Assembly (NCBI GenBank): GCA_051986465.1
Contig: JBPYFB010000078.1
Span: 1 to 23,374, forward strand
Reading direction: 5' to 3'
DNA length: 23,374 nucleotides
DNA from: DATEJJ01 sp051986465
GTDB taxonomy: Bacteria > Actinomycetota > Actinomycetes > Mycobacteriales > Micromonosporaceae
The notes under the pieces: model-generated
Seen by the model: only the letters and a program-made list of their open reading frames with translations
Database searches by the model: none
Told to the model about the DNA's origin: nothing
Program-made: the position numbers and the translations under genes
Shown: positions 5,836-12,626 of the stretch, piece by piece
How positions within the stretch are numbered: the stretch's first letter is position 1
How the letters are laid out: each line of letters starts with the position of its first letter

Positions 5836-6562
5836 AAACCTCAAGCGCCAGCGCGTCCGAGGGCACGCTGCGCACGTTCTCCTCGACGTACTCGGCGATT
5901 CCCGGGTACCCGGGCGCGGCGGCGAGCATCGTGCGGGCGGCGGCCTCCGTGTCGTACGGGGTATGGCGCAGGGTCACCTCCGGTCCGAGCAGTGCCCAGT
6001 GCGCACCGGTGCGCCCGTACGGCATGCCGACGCTGCCCGGGTTGACGAAGCGGCGGCGGTCGGCGAGCCGGTCGAACGGCATGTGCGTGTGGCCGAGCAG
6101 CACGGTCGCCTCGGCGGTGTTGCCGAAGGCTTCCCGGTACCGGTCCACCGGCGAGTCGACGAGCACCATCTCGACGTCGTCGCGGGTGGTGGCGTGGCAG
6201 AACCGGACGGGACCGAGGCCGGTCACGTCGAGCGAGACGGACAGCGGCAGCCCGGCGATGAGCGCACGGTGCTCTGTGGACAGTTGCGTCGCGCAGTACT
6301 CGGTGACCGTCCGTACCTCGTCGGGCAGGTCCAGCGGCTGCCCGTCGTATGCCGCGATCAGCTCCCGCTCGCAGTTGCCATGTATCCACACGGCCCGCTC
6401 GCCGAGCCCGGCCAGCCGGTCGAGGGTCTGCGCCGGCATCGGACCGGTCGCGATGTCGCCGTTGAGGACGATCGCGTCCACGCCAGCGGTCTCGATCTCG
6501 GCGAGTACCGCGTCGAGGGCGGACAGGTTGCCGTGGATGTCGGCCAGCACCGCGACACGCAT
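5774..6562 (-). CDS. calcineurin-like metallophosphoesterase (YfcE/MJ0936-like)
   Basis: A 262-residue metallophosphoesterase with the dinuclear metal signature in order: MRVAVLADIHGN (D8, H10), NGDIATG (D36), IHGNCERE (N63) and VLLGHTHMPF, followed by RRFVNPGSVGMPYG, the usual tail of the YfcE-like subgroup. The central CHATTRDD segment supplies another metal histidine. Such enzymes hydrolyse phosphomono- or diesters; the substrate is unknown. The start at 6562 gives the canonical MRVAVLADIHGN opening, though the ribosome site is weak. Its last 20 codons overlap the end of the convergent sigma gene by 62 bases, and this tail (GPRAPRGAGAPEGS) is low-complexity and probably dispensable. A divergent small membrane protein starts 88 bases upstream. 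Confidence 0.93.
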   Translation of the reverse strand: MRVAVLADIHGNLSALDAVLAEIETAGVDAIVLNGDIATGPMPAQTLDRLAGLGERAVWIHGNCERELIAAYDGQPLDLPDEVRTVTEYCATQLSTEHRALIAGLPLSVSLDVTGLGPVRFCHATTRDDVEMVLVDSPVDRYREAFGNTAEATVLLGHTHMPFDRLADRRRFVNPGSVGMPYGRTGAHWALLGPEVTLRHTPYDTEAAARTMLAAAPGYPGIAEYVEENVRSVPSDALALEVFSALPAGPRAPRGAGAPEGS

Positions 6563-6650
6563 GGCGTCATTCTGCTCGCCCGCGCCGCCGCCCGCCGGTG
6601 ACTTCGCGCAGAGCCGACATGATCCGGCCCGACATTGGGTACAGGACGCC

Positions 6651-7085
6651 ATGGCTATAGGCGGAAGTGTATTTCTGATCCTGGCCGGCGTGTTCGTGGC
6701 GACCGGCCCCGGTGCACGCCAGGGCCTGGTGGAGGTGCGGTACGCCGGGTTGGCCATGGCCGCCGTCGGCTTGGTGCTGTTGTGGCTGGGCATCATGGCA
6801 CGGTTGCGCCCCGCCTGGCAGCGTGAGCGCCGCCGCGAGGCGTACGCGCGGGCACGCTCCGCGCGCCGGCCGGTACCGCGGCCCAGGCCGGCCACTGCCG
6901 TCGCGAAGCCCTTCGTCGGGCGGTACCTGCGCCAGTACGGCCGCGACGTCGAACCGATGCCGGCACCGACCCAGTCCTTGACGGCGCTCGGGCAGGTCAA
7001 GTCTCTCCTCGCGCATACCCGGATGCCGGGGCAGCACGGGAAGCGCCCACCGAGCCCAATGGGTCGACTGAAGTACCCGGTATAG
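6651..7085 (+). CDS. small two-helix membrane protein, DUF6458-like N-terminus
   Basis: A 144-residue protein. MAIGGSVFLILAGVFVATG and then YAGLAMAAVGLVLLWLGIMA form two hydrophobic segments, the pattern of the short actinobacterial DUF6458 proteins, which open with M-x-IGGS. After the second helix comes a strongly basic stretch (about residues 50-80, many Arg), as expected for a cytoplasmic side, and then a Pro-rich tail with no recognisable domain. The family's function is unknown. The ATG at 6651 follows AGGA at 6643-6646. The last 29 codons overlap the end of the convergent efflux gene by 89 bases, so the tail is under antisense constraint and may be an accidental extension. Confidence 0.65.
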   Translation: MAIGGSVFLILAGVFVATGPGARQGLVEVRYAGLAMAAVGLVLLWLGIMARLRPAWQRERRREAYARARSARRPVPRPRPATAVAKPFVGRYLRQYGRDVEPMPAPTQSLTALGQVKSLLAHTRMPGQHGKRPPSPMGRLKYPV

Positions 7086-8478
7086 CGGGGTCGCGGAGGA
7101 GGAGGGCGCAGAGCAGCCCGAGCACCGCGACGCCGACGGCCACCGCGACCGTGTCGTGGAAGGCGGGCAGGGCCGCTCCGCGAGCCGCCACCACCCGCTG
7201 CGCATAGAAGGTTGCGAGCAGGCTCACCCCGACCGAGCCGCCCAGCCGCTGGCCGACGTTGAACAGGGCGTTCGCGTCGGCCAGTTGGGCGGCGGGCAGC
7301 CCGGCGAGCATCGGGGTGAGCAGCGGCGTGATCACCAGCCCGACGCCGAGGCCCCGGCCGGCCATGATGAGTGAGGTCGTCCACAGGGGAGTGTCCACTG
7401 TGGTCAGTAGGAGCAGCGCGGTGGTGCCGGCGACCGCGACGAGCCCGGCGAGGATTCCCGCGCGGCGCCAGCCCCGCTCCCCGATCGAGGCGCCCAGCTT
7501 CGTGGACAGGCCCATGACGATGCCCTGGGGCAACAGCACCAGGCCGCTGGCGAGGGCACCGTGGCGCTGGATGCTCTGCACCAGGATCGGCAGCAGGAAC
7601 AGCACGCTGAACATGGCGACGGACGTGACGGTGCACAGCCAGAAGGCGAGCGCCGACTGGAGGTTGCGCAACAGCCGGAGGTCTACGGCGGGGTGTGCGC
7701 GGCGGCGCGCCCAGAACACGTACCCGATGACCAGCAGGATGCCGGCCGACCAGAACGGGCACGACCGCGCCGACCACCAGCCTTCGCCGGGCCCTTCGCT
7801 CGCGCCGTAGAGCGCGAGCACCAGGCCGGCGGAGAGCAGCACGAGGCCCGGCGCGTCGAACGGCGCGGCCCGGTCGGCCTCGTCGATGAAGCCGGCGCGG
7901 CGCAGCGCCGGCATGCCGAGCAGCGCGGCGGCGCCGACCGGCAGGTTCACGAGGAAGATGACGGGCCAACTCCACGCGCTGACGAGCAGGCCGCCCACGC
8001 TCGGGCCGAGCGCGGGGCCGAGGAACAGGGCAAGGGCGGCCGCCACCGGGAAGCGGCGCTCGCCCGCGCCGGCCTTGCCGAACTCGGCCGCGCCGGCCTG
8101 TCCAAAGAGGAGGTTCATGGACAACGGTACGAGCGGCGCGGCGGCGACACCCTGTATCGCCCGGAACGCGATGAGCTCGGGCGTGGTCGCGGCGAGCGCG
8201 CACGCGCCGGAGGCGAGCGTGAAGGCGGCGAGGCTGATCCCGTACCCGCGGACGGTGCCGAGGCGCTTGGCGAGGTACGAGGTGGCGGGCAGGGTGGCCG
8301 CGAGCGCGAGCAGGTATCCCGAGACGGTCCACTGCACGGTCGCCAGTGGCGCGTGCAGGTCGCGGCTGATGGTGGGGATCGCGACGTTCACCACGCTGCT
8401 GTCGACCATCGAGAGCAGCGATCCGGAGAGCAGGACGTAAAGCGCGAGCGGGGTCAGGCGGCGGTTCTGCGGGTTCAT
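6997..8478 (-). CDS. MFS drug efflux transporter, DHA2 (EmrB/QacA, 14-helix) type
   Basis: A 493-residue, very hydrophobic transporter of the usual DHA2 length, expected to export drugs by proton antiport. Visible motifs are SMVDSSVVNVAIPTI in helix 1 (motif D1), YLAKRLGTVRGYGI (motif A, loop 2-3), FRAIQGVAAAPLVPLSMNLL (motif B, helix 4) and GPALGPSVGGLLVSAWSW (motif C, the antiporter signature). The gene is the second of a two-gene operon. Its ATG at 8478 overlaps the TGA of the TetR gene by four bases (ATGA), so the two are probably translationally coupled and the repressor responds to a substrate of the pump. The compound cannot be inferred. Confidence 0.94.
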   Translation of the reverse strand: MNPQNRRLTPLALYVLLSGSLLSMVDSSVVNVAIPTISRDLHAPLATVQWTVSGYLLALAATLPATSYLAKRLGTVRGYGISLAAFTLASGACALAATTPELIAFRAIQGVAAAPLVPLSMNLLFGQAGAAEFGKAGAGERRFPVAAALALFLGPALGPSVGGLLVSAWSWPVIFLVNLPVGAAALLGMPALRRAGFIDEADRAAPFDAPGLVLLSAGLVLALYGASEGPGEGWWSARSCPFWSAGILLVIGYVFWARRRAHPAVDLRLLRNLQSALAFWLCTVTSVAMFSVLFLLPILVQSIQRHGALASGLVLLPQGIVMGLSTKLGASIGERGWRRAGILAGLVAVAGTTALLLLTTVDTPLWTTSLIMAGRGLGVGLVITPLLTPMLAGLPAAQLADANALFNVGQRLGGSVGVSLLATFYAQRVVAARGAALPAFHDTVAVAVGVAVLGLLCALLLRDPAIPGTSVDPLGSVGASRAAPASGYARGET

Positions 8479-9050
8479 TGCGCGCTCCTCCTCCTGCGCC
8501 GGGCGGGCAGGGGCTTGGCGGCGGCCCGATTGACGGTGAGCAGCCGCTCGTAGAACTCGTCGTCGTGCTCCGGGTCGCCGTACTCCAGCCAGGTGATGAT
8601 GGACTGGAACGTGAGGTTGACGGTCATCTCCGCCGCCCACCGGCGCAGCCGCGGATCGGGCTCGACCGGGCGCAGCATCTCCTCGGACGCCTCGACGCTG
8701 AAGTTGTGAATTTCCGCGACGTAGCCGGCGAACTCGGGCTCCCGCGCGGCGTGCCGGAACGCGAGGACGAAGCCGTCGGGATCCATCCGCGCCACCGCGA
8801 TCAGCTCGCGCAGTGACTCGGAGCGGCGCGGCTCGGGGGAGACGAACTGCTGGATGCGGGCGAGCGTGCGGTCGAGTACCGCCTGGTATAGCTCCCGTTT
8901 GCCGGCAAAGTCCCGGTAAAGCAGGAGTTTGCTCACGCCGGCCGCGGCGGCGATCTCCTCCATCGAGGTGCCCGCGTAACCGCCCTTCGCGAACGCGGCC
9001 GCGGCCCCGTCGAGGATGCGCTGTGTCGTCTGCTCGCGCCGACCTACCAC
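8475..9050 (-). CDS. TetR/AcrR family repressor of the MFS pump
   Basis: A 191-residue TetR protein. The N-terminal DNA-binding domain (about 1-55) reads RREQTTQRILDGAAAAFAKG, then YAGTSMEEIAAAAGVSKLLLYRDFAGKRELY, with the helix-turn-helix in the middle. The remaining helices form the variable ligand domain. It starts with GTG at 9050, behind GGGAG at good spacing, and its stop overlaps the pump start by four bases. Two tandem palindrome-like sites directly upstream (9066-9083 and 9094-9111) are the likely operators, with a GATAGT -10 between them on the minus strand. Autoregulation plus control of the pump is the standard arrangement. A reach to the divergent GH115 promoter is possible because the second site touches its -35. 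Confidence 0.94.
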   Translation of the reverse strand: MVGRREQTTQRILDGAAAAFAKGGYAGTSMEEIAAAAGVSKLLLYRDFAGKRELYQAVLDRTLARIQQFVSPEPRRSESLRELIAVARMDPDGFVLAFRHAAREPEFAGYVAEIHNFSVEASEEMLRPVEPDPRLRRWAAEMTVNLTFQSIITWLEYGDPEHDDEFYERLLTVNRAAAKPLPARRRRRSAQ

Positions 9051-9065
9051 GGTTGACTCCCAGAG

Positions 9066-9111
9066 GTTAACTCGGAAGTAAACACTATCGGTTGTTAACT
9101 CCTAAGTAAAG
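9066..9111. promoter_or_regulatory. two tandem TetR-type operators, with a candidate tetR -10 between them
   Basis: GTTAACTCGGAAGTAAAC (9066-9083) and GTTAACTCCTAAGTAAAG (9094-9111) match at 15 of 18 positions and are 28 bases apart. Each is an imperfect inverted repeat with GTT-x-ACT facing AGT-x-AA. On the minus strand GATAGT (9089-9084) lies between them and has TTTACT about 15-17 bases upstream, so a repressor on either copy would block the tetR-MFS promoter. The AT-rich words stand out from the local composition. Confidence 0.65.
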
Positions 9112-9112
9112 C

Positions 9113-9141
9113 TTGACCCGGCATCTACCGCTGACTATGGT
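9113..9141 (+). promoter_or_regulatory. sigma-70 type promoter of the GH115 gene
   Basis: TTGACC (9113-9118), a 17-base spacer and TATGGT (9136-9141) make one of the best housekeeping-type promoters in the window. The start of transcription would be near 9148, giving a leader of about 50 bases with AGGGGAG at 9185-9191. The second TetR operator ends two bases before the -35. Confidence 0.65.
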
Positions 9142-9164
9142 CAGATAGATTCCGGAAATATCTT

Positions 9165-9176
9165 CGAAACTTTTCG
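9165..9176 (+). promoter_or_regulatory. CGAAA-N2-TTTCG operator-like site in the GH115 leader
   Basis: CGAAACTTTTCG is an inverted repeat of CGAAA around two bases, about 17 bases downstream of the predicted transcription start. Short CGAAA/TTTCG palindromes are known before xylanase and other polysaccharide-hydrolase genes in Streptomyces, where they bind sugar-responsive repressors. The place suits a roadblock operator. No LacI-type gene lies in the window, so the regulator would be encoded elsewhere. Confidence 0.45.
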
Positions 9177-9199
9177 GCCGTCCCAGGGGAGAACCCGCT

Positions 9200-12100
9200 A
9201 TGCGCCGGTATCCAAAAATCCTGCTCTATATGGCGGCCTTAGTTGCCGCACCCGTGCTCACCGCCCAGGCCGCAACGGCCAGCCCGCCCGCCGCCAATAG
9301 CGGCCACGAGGGGCTGGCCGGTCCTATGCCCGGCGCCACCAGCTACCTGTCGACAGTTCCCGGCTCCGGCCGCTTCCCGATCGTCGAGGCGGGCCACGCG
9401 GCACCGATCGTGGTCAGCAGCGGCGACTACGACGGCGTGGTGCGCGTCGTCGGTGACCTGGCCGCCGACATCGAGCGCGTCACCGCGGTACGCCCCGCCG
9501 TGTCGACCGACGCGATCCCGGCCGGGCACGACGCGATCCTCGTCGGCACCATCGGGCACAGCCCGCTCATCGACAAGCTCATCGCCGCGGGCAAGCTGGA
9601 CGTCTCCGGCATCGCGGGCAAGTGGGAGACCTCGCTGGAGCAGGTCGTGCAGAACCCGGTACCGGGCCTGCGGCGGGCGTTCGTCATCGCCGGCAGTAAC
9701 CAGCGGGGCACCATTTACGGCGCGTACGACGTCTCCCGCGGCATCGGCGTCTCCCCCTGGTACTGGTGGGACGACGTGGCACCCAAGCACCAGGACGCGC
9801 TGTACGCGCTGCCCGGGCGGCACACCCAGGGCACGCCCGCCGTCAAGTACCGCGGCTTCTTCATCAACGACGAGAACCCGGACACGGGCACCTGGGCGCC
9901 GGCGTACTTCGGCCCCGGCCTCGCCCCCGGCTTCCCGGGCGGCCTCAACCACAACTACTGGGCCAAGGTCTTCGAGGTGGCCCTGCGGCTGAAGGCCAAC
10001 TACATCTGGCCCGCCGTGTGGGGCCGCGCCTTCGCCGAGGACGACCCGCAGAACCAGGCGACAGCGAACGCGTACGGCATCGTGATGGGCACCTCGCACG
10101 AGGCGCCGATGACGTGTGGCATCGAGGAGTGGAACCGGCACGCGGTGGCGGCCGTACGCGATTCCAGCGGCAACATCGTCACCCCGGGCCACGACCCGTA
10201 CGGCGGCACCGGTGAGTGGAGCTACCGCCGCAACCAGGCCGCGATCGAGGCGTACTGGACCAAGTGCTTCCAGCGCATGATCACCGATGGCGACGACATG
10301 GTGGTCACCCTCGGCATGCGCGGCAACGGCGACGTGGGCCTGCCCGACGGCGACGGCATCGACCTGATGCAGAGCATCATCGCCAAGGAGCGGCAGATCA
10401 TCGCGGACGTCAGCGGCAAGGACCCGGCGACGATCCCCCAGGTGTGGACCCTCTACAAGGAGGTGCAGCGGTACTGGGACAAGGGCCTGCGCGCGCCCGA
10501 CGACGTGACGATCGTGTTCACCGACGACAACTGGGGCAACGTCCGCAAGCTGCCCGACCAGACGCTGCCACCGCGCAGCGGCGGGTACGGCCTGTACTAC
10601 CACTTCGACTACGTGGGCGGCGGCCGCAACTACAAGTGGGTCGACACCGCCAACCTCGCCAACACGTGGGAGCAACTGCGCAACGTGTACTCCTACGGCG
10701 ACTCACGGCTGTGGGTCGCGAACGTGGGCGACATGAAGAACGACGAGCTGCCGCTGCAGTTCTTCCTCGACTACGCGTGGAACCCCGCCGCGATCACGAT
10801 GGACAAGCTGTCCGCGTGGGAGCACGGGTACGCGGCGCAGAACTTCGGCGAACAGTTCGCTTCCGGCATCGCCGACGTGCTGCACCAGTACGGCGCGCTG
10901 CAGTCGCGGCGCAAGCCGGAACTGCTCAACCGGCGCATCACCGTCGACTCCACCGGCGCGATCAACTACGACGACCAGGGCAGCGCGTTCAGCGTCACCG
11001 ACTACCGTGAACTGGACAACGTGACCGCCCAGTGGCAGGCGCTGGCGGCAAAGGCAGAACGCATCAACGGCGCGTTGCCGGCCGCGTCCCGGGACGCCTA
11101 CTACGAACTCGTCCTGTACGCGGTGAAGGCGACCGCGAACCTGTACGCGCTGCGGGACGCCGAGTTCACGAACATCATGTACGCGGCGCAGGGCCGGGCC
11201 GCCACCAACGACCTCGCCGCCGTAGCGGAGGCGCGGTTCGCCGACGACCAGGCGCTGTCGAACAAGTACAACACCGCGATCGCCGGCGGGAAGTGGAACA
11301 ACTGGCAACTGCAGCCGCACATCGACTACGGCGACGTGGCCCGGTACGGTCCGAACGCGCCGTGGCAGCAGCCGGAGCTCAACAACGTCGCACTGCCCGA
11401 CGTCATCTTCCCCGCCGTCAAGCGGATCGATGTGCCGGCGCAGGCGAGCCTGGGCGTCGCGATCGACGGTTCGGACCAGGCGTGGCCGGGTTCGCAGGCG
11501 GCCGCGGTACTGCCCGCGTTCAGCCCGTACCAGAGCCAGCCGGGCCAGTACATCGACGTCTTCAACCGGGGCGCGACCTCGTTCGGGTACCAGATCCAGT
11601 CCTCGGTGCCGTGGGTCAGCGTCTCGCCGGCCGCCGGTACCGTCGACAAGCAGGTACGCGCCAGCGTGCGCGTCGACTGGTCGCGGGCGCCGGCCGGTAC
11701 CACCGAGGTGCCGATCACGGTGACCGGCGCGGGCGGCAGCGTCACGGTCAAGGCCGAGGTACAGAACCCGTCGGTACGCCACCCGCAGGGCTTCGTTGAG
11801 GCGAACGGGTACGTGGCGATGCTCGCCGACCACTACACCTCGGCCGTGAACGCGGGCGGTATCGGTTGGCAGCGCATCCCCGACATCACCAAGTTCGGCG
11901 CCGGCATGACGCCGTCCCCGGTGACGGCGGCGAGCCTGACGCCGGGCGGCAGCAGCCCGCGGCTGGATTACCGCACCACGCTGGTCACCTCCGGCCAGGT
12001 TCAGGTGTGCGTGTACGTCCAGCCGAGGAACCCGGCCCTGTCGCCAACAGGGCTCCAGTACGGCATCTCGCTCGACGGCGCGGCGCCGCAGGTCGTGAAC

Positions 12101-12340
12101 ATCACCACGGCGACCGGCGCCAACGACGGCACGATGAACCGGCAGTGGGAGCGGAACACGTCCGACAACACGAACGTGACCTGCACCACGCAGACGGTCG
12201 ACCAGCCGGGCGTGCACACCGTCTCGTACTGGATGGTCGACCCGACGGTGATCCTGCAGCGGATCGTCGTCAACACCACCGGTGCGGCCCTGCCGTACAG
12301 CTACCTCGGCCCGCCGGAGAGCATGCGGGTCAGCCACTAA
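9200..12340 (+). CDS. secreted glycoside hydrolase family 115 (alpha-glucuronidase type)
   Basis: A 1046-residue exported enzyme. A Sec signal peptide covers residues 1 to about 24-27 (KILLYMAALVAAPVLTAQA, Ala-x-Ala cleavage). The GH115 catalytic region is clear from KYRGFFINDENPDTGTW at 216, GGLNHNYWAKVFEVALRLKA, NYIWPAVWGRAFAEDDP and YGIVMGTSHEAPM, with conserved acidic residues such as D224 and E225. From about residue 863 (GFVEANGYVAMLADHYTSA) a C-terminal GH115-associated beta domain follows. Known GH115 enzymes remove (4-O-methyl-)glucuronic acid from xylan side chains, and some act on arabinogalactan. Exact specificity cannot be read here. The ATG at 9200 has AGGGGAG upstream. It is transcribed alone or with the 60-residue gene that follows after 83 bases. 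Regulation is suggested by the operator-like site at 9165. Confidence 0.95.
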   Translation: MRRYPKILLYMAALVAAPVLTAQAATASPPAANSGHEGLAGPMPGATSYLSTVPGSGRFPIVEAGHAAPIVVSSGDYDGVVRVVGDLAADIERVTAVRPAVSTDAIPAGHDAILVGTIGHSPLIDKLIAAGKLDVSGIAGKWETSLEQVVQNPVPGLRRAFVIAGSNQRGTIYGAYDVSRGIGVSPWYWWDDVAPKHQDALYALPGRHTQGTPAVKYRGFFINDENPDTGTWAPAYFGPGLAPGFPGGLNHNYWAKVFEVALRLKANYIWPAVWGRAFAEDDPQNQATANAYGIVMGTSHEAPMTCGIEEWNRHAVAAVRDSSGNIVTPGHDPYGGTGEWSYRRNQAAIEAYWTKCFQRMITDGDDMVVTLGMRGNGDVGLPDGDGIDLMQSIIAKERQIIADVSGKDPATIPQVWTLYKEVQRYWDKGLRAPDDVTIVFTDDNWGNVRKLPDQTLPPRSGGYGLYYHFDYVGGGRNYKWVDTANLANTWEQLRNVYSYGDSRLWVANVGDMKNDELPLQFFLDYAWNPAAITMDKLSAWEHGYAAQNFGEQFASGIADVLHQYGALQSRRKPELLNRRITVDSTGAINYDDQGSAFSVTDYRELDNVTAQWQALAAKAERINGALPAASRDAYYELVLYAVKATANLYALRDAEFTNIMYAAQGRAATNDLAAVAEARFADDQALSNKYNTAIAGGKWNNWQLQPHIDYGDVARYGPNAPWQQPELNNVALPDVIFPAVKRIDVPAQASLGVAIDGSDQAWPGSQAAAVLPAFSPYQSQPGQYIDVFNRGATSFGYQIQSSVPWVSVSPAAGTVDKQVRASVRVDWSRAPAGTTEVPITVTGAGGSVTVKAEVQNPSVRHPQGFVEANGYVAMLADHYTSAVNAGGIGWQRIPDITKFGAGMTPSPVTAASLTPGGSSPRLDYRTTLVTSGQVQVCVYVQPRNPALSPTGLQYGISLDGAAPQVVNITTATGANDGTMNRQWERNTSDNTNVTCTTQTVDQPGVHTVSYWMVDPTVILQRIVVNTTGAALPYSYLGPPESMRVSH

Positions 12341-12357
12341 CCCGACAGCTGGTAAAA

Positions 12358-12373
12358 GTACGCGGACGCGTAC
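12358..12373 (+). other. short perfect hairpin after the GH115 gene
   Basis: GTACGCG (12358-12364) and CGCGTAC (12367-12373) are exact inverted copies around GA. A two-base gap would force the last pair open. It lies 17 bases after the GH115 stop and six bases before the larger hairpin at 12380-12416, so the whole short spacer between the genes is structured. There is no T-run. Confidence 0.4.
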
Positions 12374-12379
12374 GGCGTG

Positions 12380-12416
12380 CTCCTGGCTTGATGGGGTAAC
12401 CCCGTCAAGCCAGGAG
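12380..12416 (+). promoter_or_regulatory. 17-bp hairpin burying the ribosome site of the 60-residue gene
   Basis: CTCCTGGCTTGATGGGG (12380-12396), loop TAA and CCCCGTCAAGCCAGGAG (12400-12416) pair at all 17 positions, one of them T-G. The Shine-Dalgarno sequence AGGAGG (12412-12417) of the gene starting at 12424 lies in the right arm with five of six bases paired, so this fold would block initiation. It could be a translational switch, or a terminator of the GH115 message without a T-run. The loop region contains a minimal ATG-GGG-TAA. Confidence 0.6.
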
Positions 12417-12423
12417 GTTCGCC

Positions 12424-12606
12424 ATGTTGTCCTTTACTTACTGCCCCGACCCGAACTGTGGTGCGCTCGCCGAGATCACCGACCGGTACCCGCTGCGCTC
12501 CACCGACGGCCCCATTGAGCACGTCGCCACCTGCTGCATACACCAGCACCGGTTCGTGTTACCCACCGGGATGCTGGCCGCGATGCGGGGGGACTCCAGC
12601 GCGTAG
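12424..12606 (+). CDS. 60-residue Cys/His-rich protein, zinc-ribbon-like
   Basis: A small protein with C7-x4-C12 near the start (YCPDPNCGALAEI) and C37-C38-x-H40-x-H42 further on (VATCCIHQHRFVLP). The spacing of two Cys followed by a Cys and His residues suggests a bound zinc, but no named family is recognised. Similar short CPD-x-x-CG-x-PAEI proteins occur across actinobacteria as far as I remember, with no known function. The ATG at 12424 has a near-perfect AGGAGG six bases upstream, hidden in a stable hairpin. It is followed by the SARP gene after 20 bases on the same strand, though that gene seems to have its own promoter. Confidence 0.75.
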   Translation: MLSFTYCPDPNCGALAEITDRYPLRSTDGPIEHVATCCIHQHRFVLPTGMLAAMRGDSSA

Positions 12607-12613
12607 CACCGGG

Positions 12614-12619
12614 CACAAT
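12614..12619 (+). promoter_or_regulatory. candidate -10 for a leaderless SARP message
   Basis: CACAAT ends seven bases before the GTG at 12627, which has no Shine-Dalgarno sequence. That spacing would put the transcription start at the start codon. No convincing -35 is seen upstream. Confidence 0.35.
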
Positions 12620-12626
12620 CGACCTC

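Noticed and set aside
6563..8332. Upstream extension of the phosphoesterase frame through the efflux gene region
   Set aside because: The phosphoesterase begins with its canonical MRVAVLADIHGN at 6562; the upstream translation is Arg/Pro-rich out-of-frame reading of the efflux gene.
9239..10675. A 478-codon minus-strand frame opposite GH115
   Set aside because: A shadow of the GH115 coding sequence, low-complexity in H, V, R and D.
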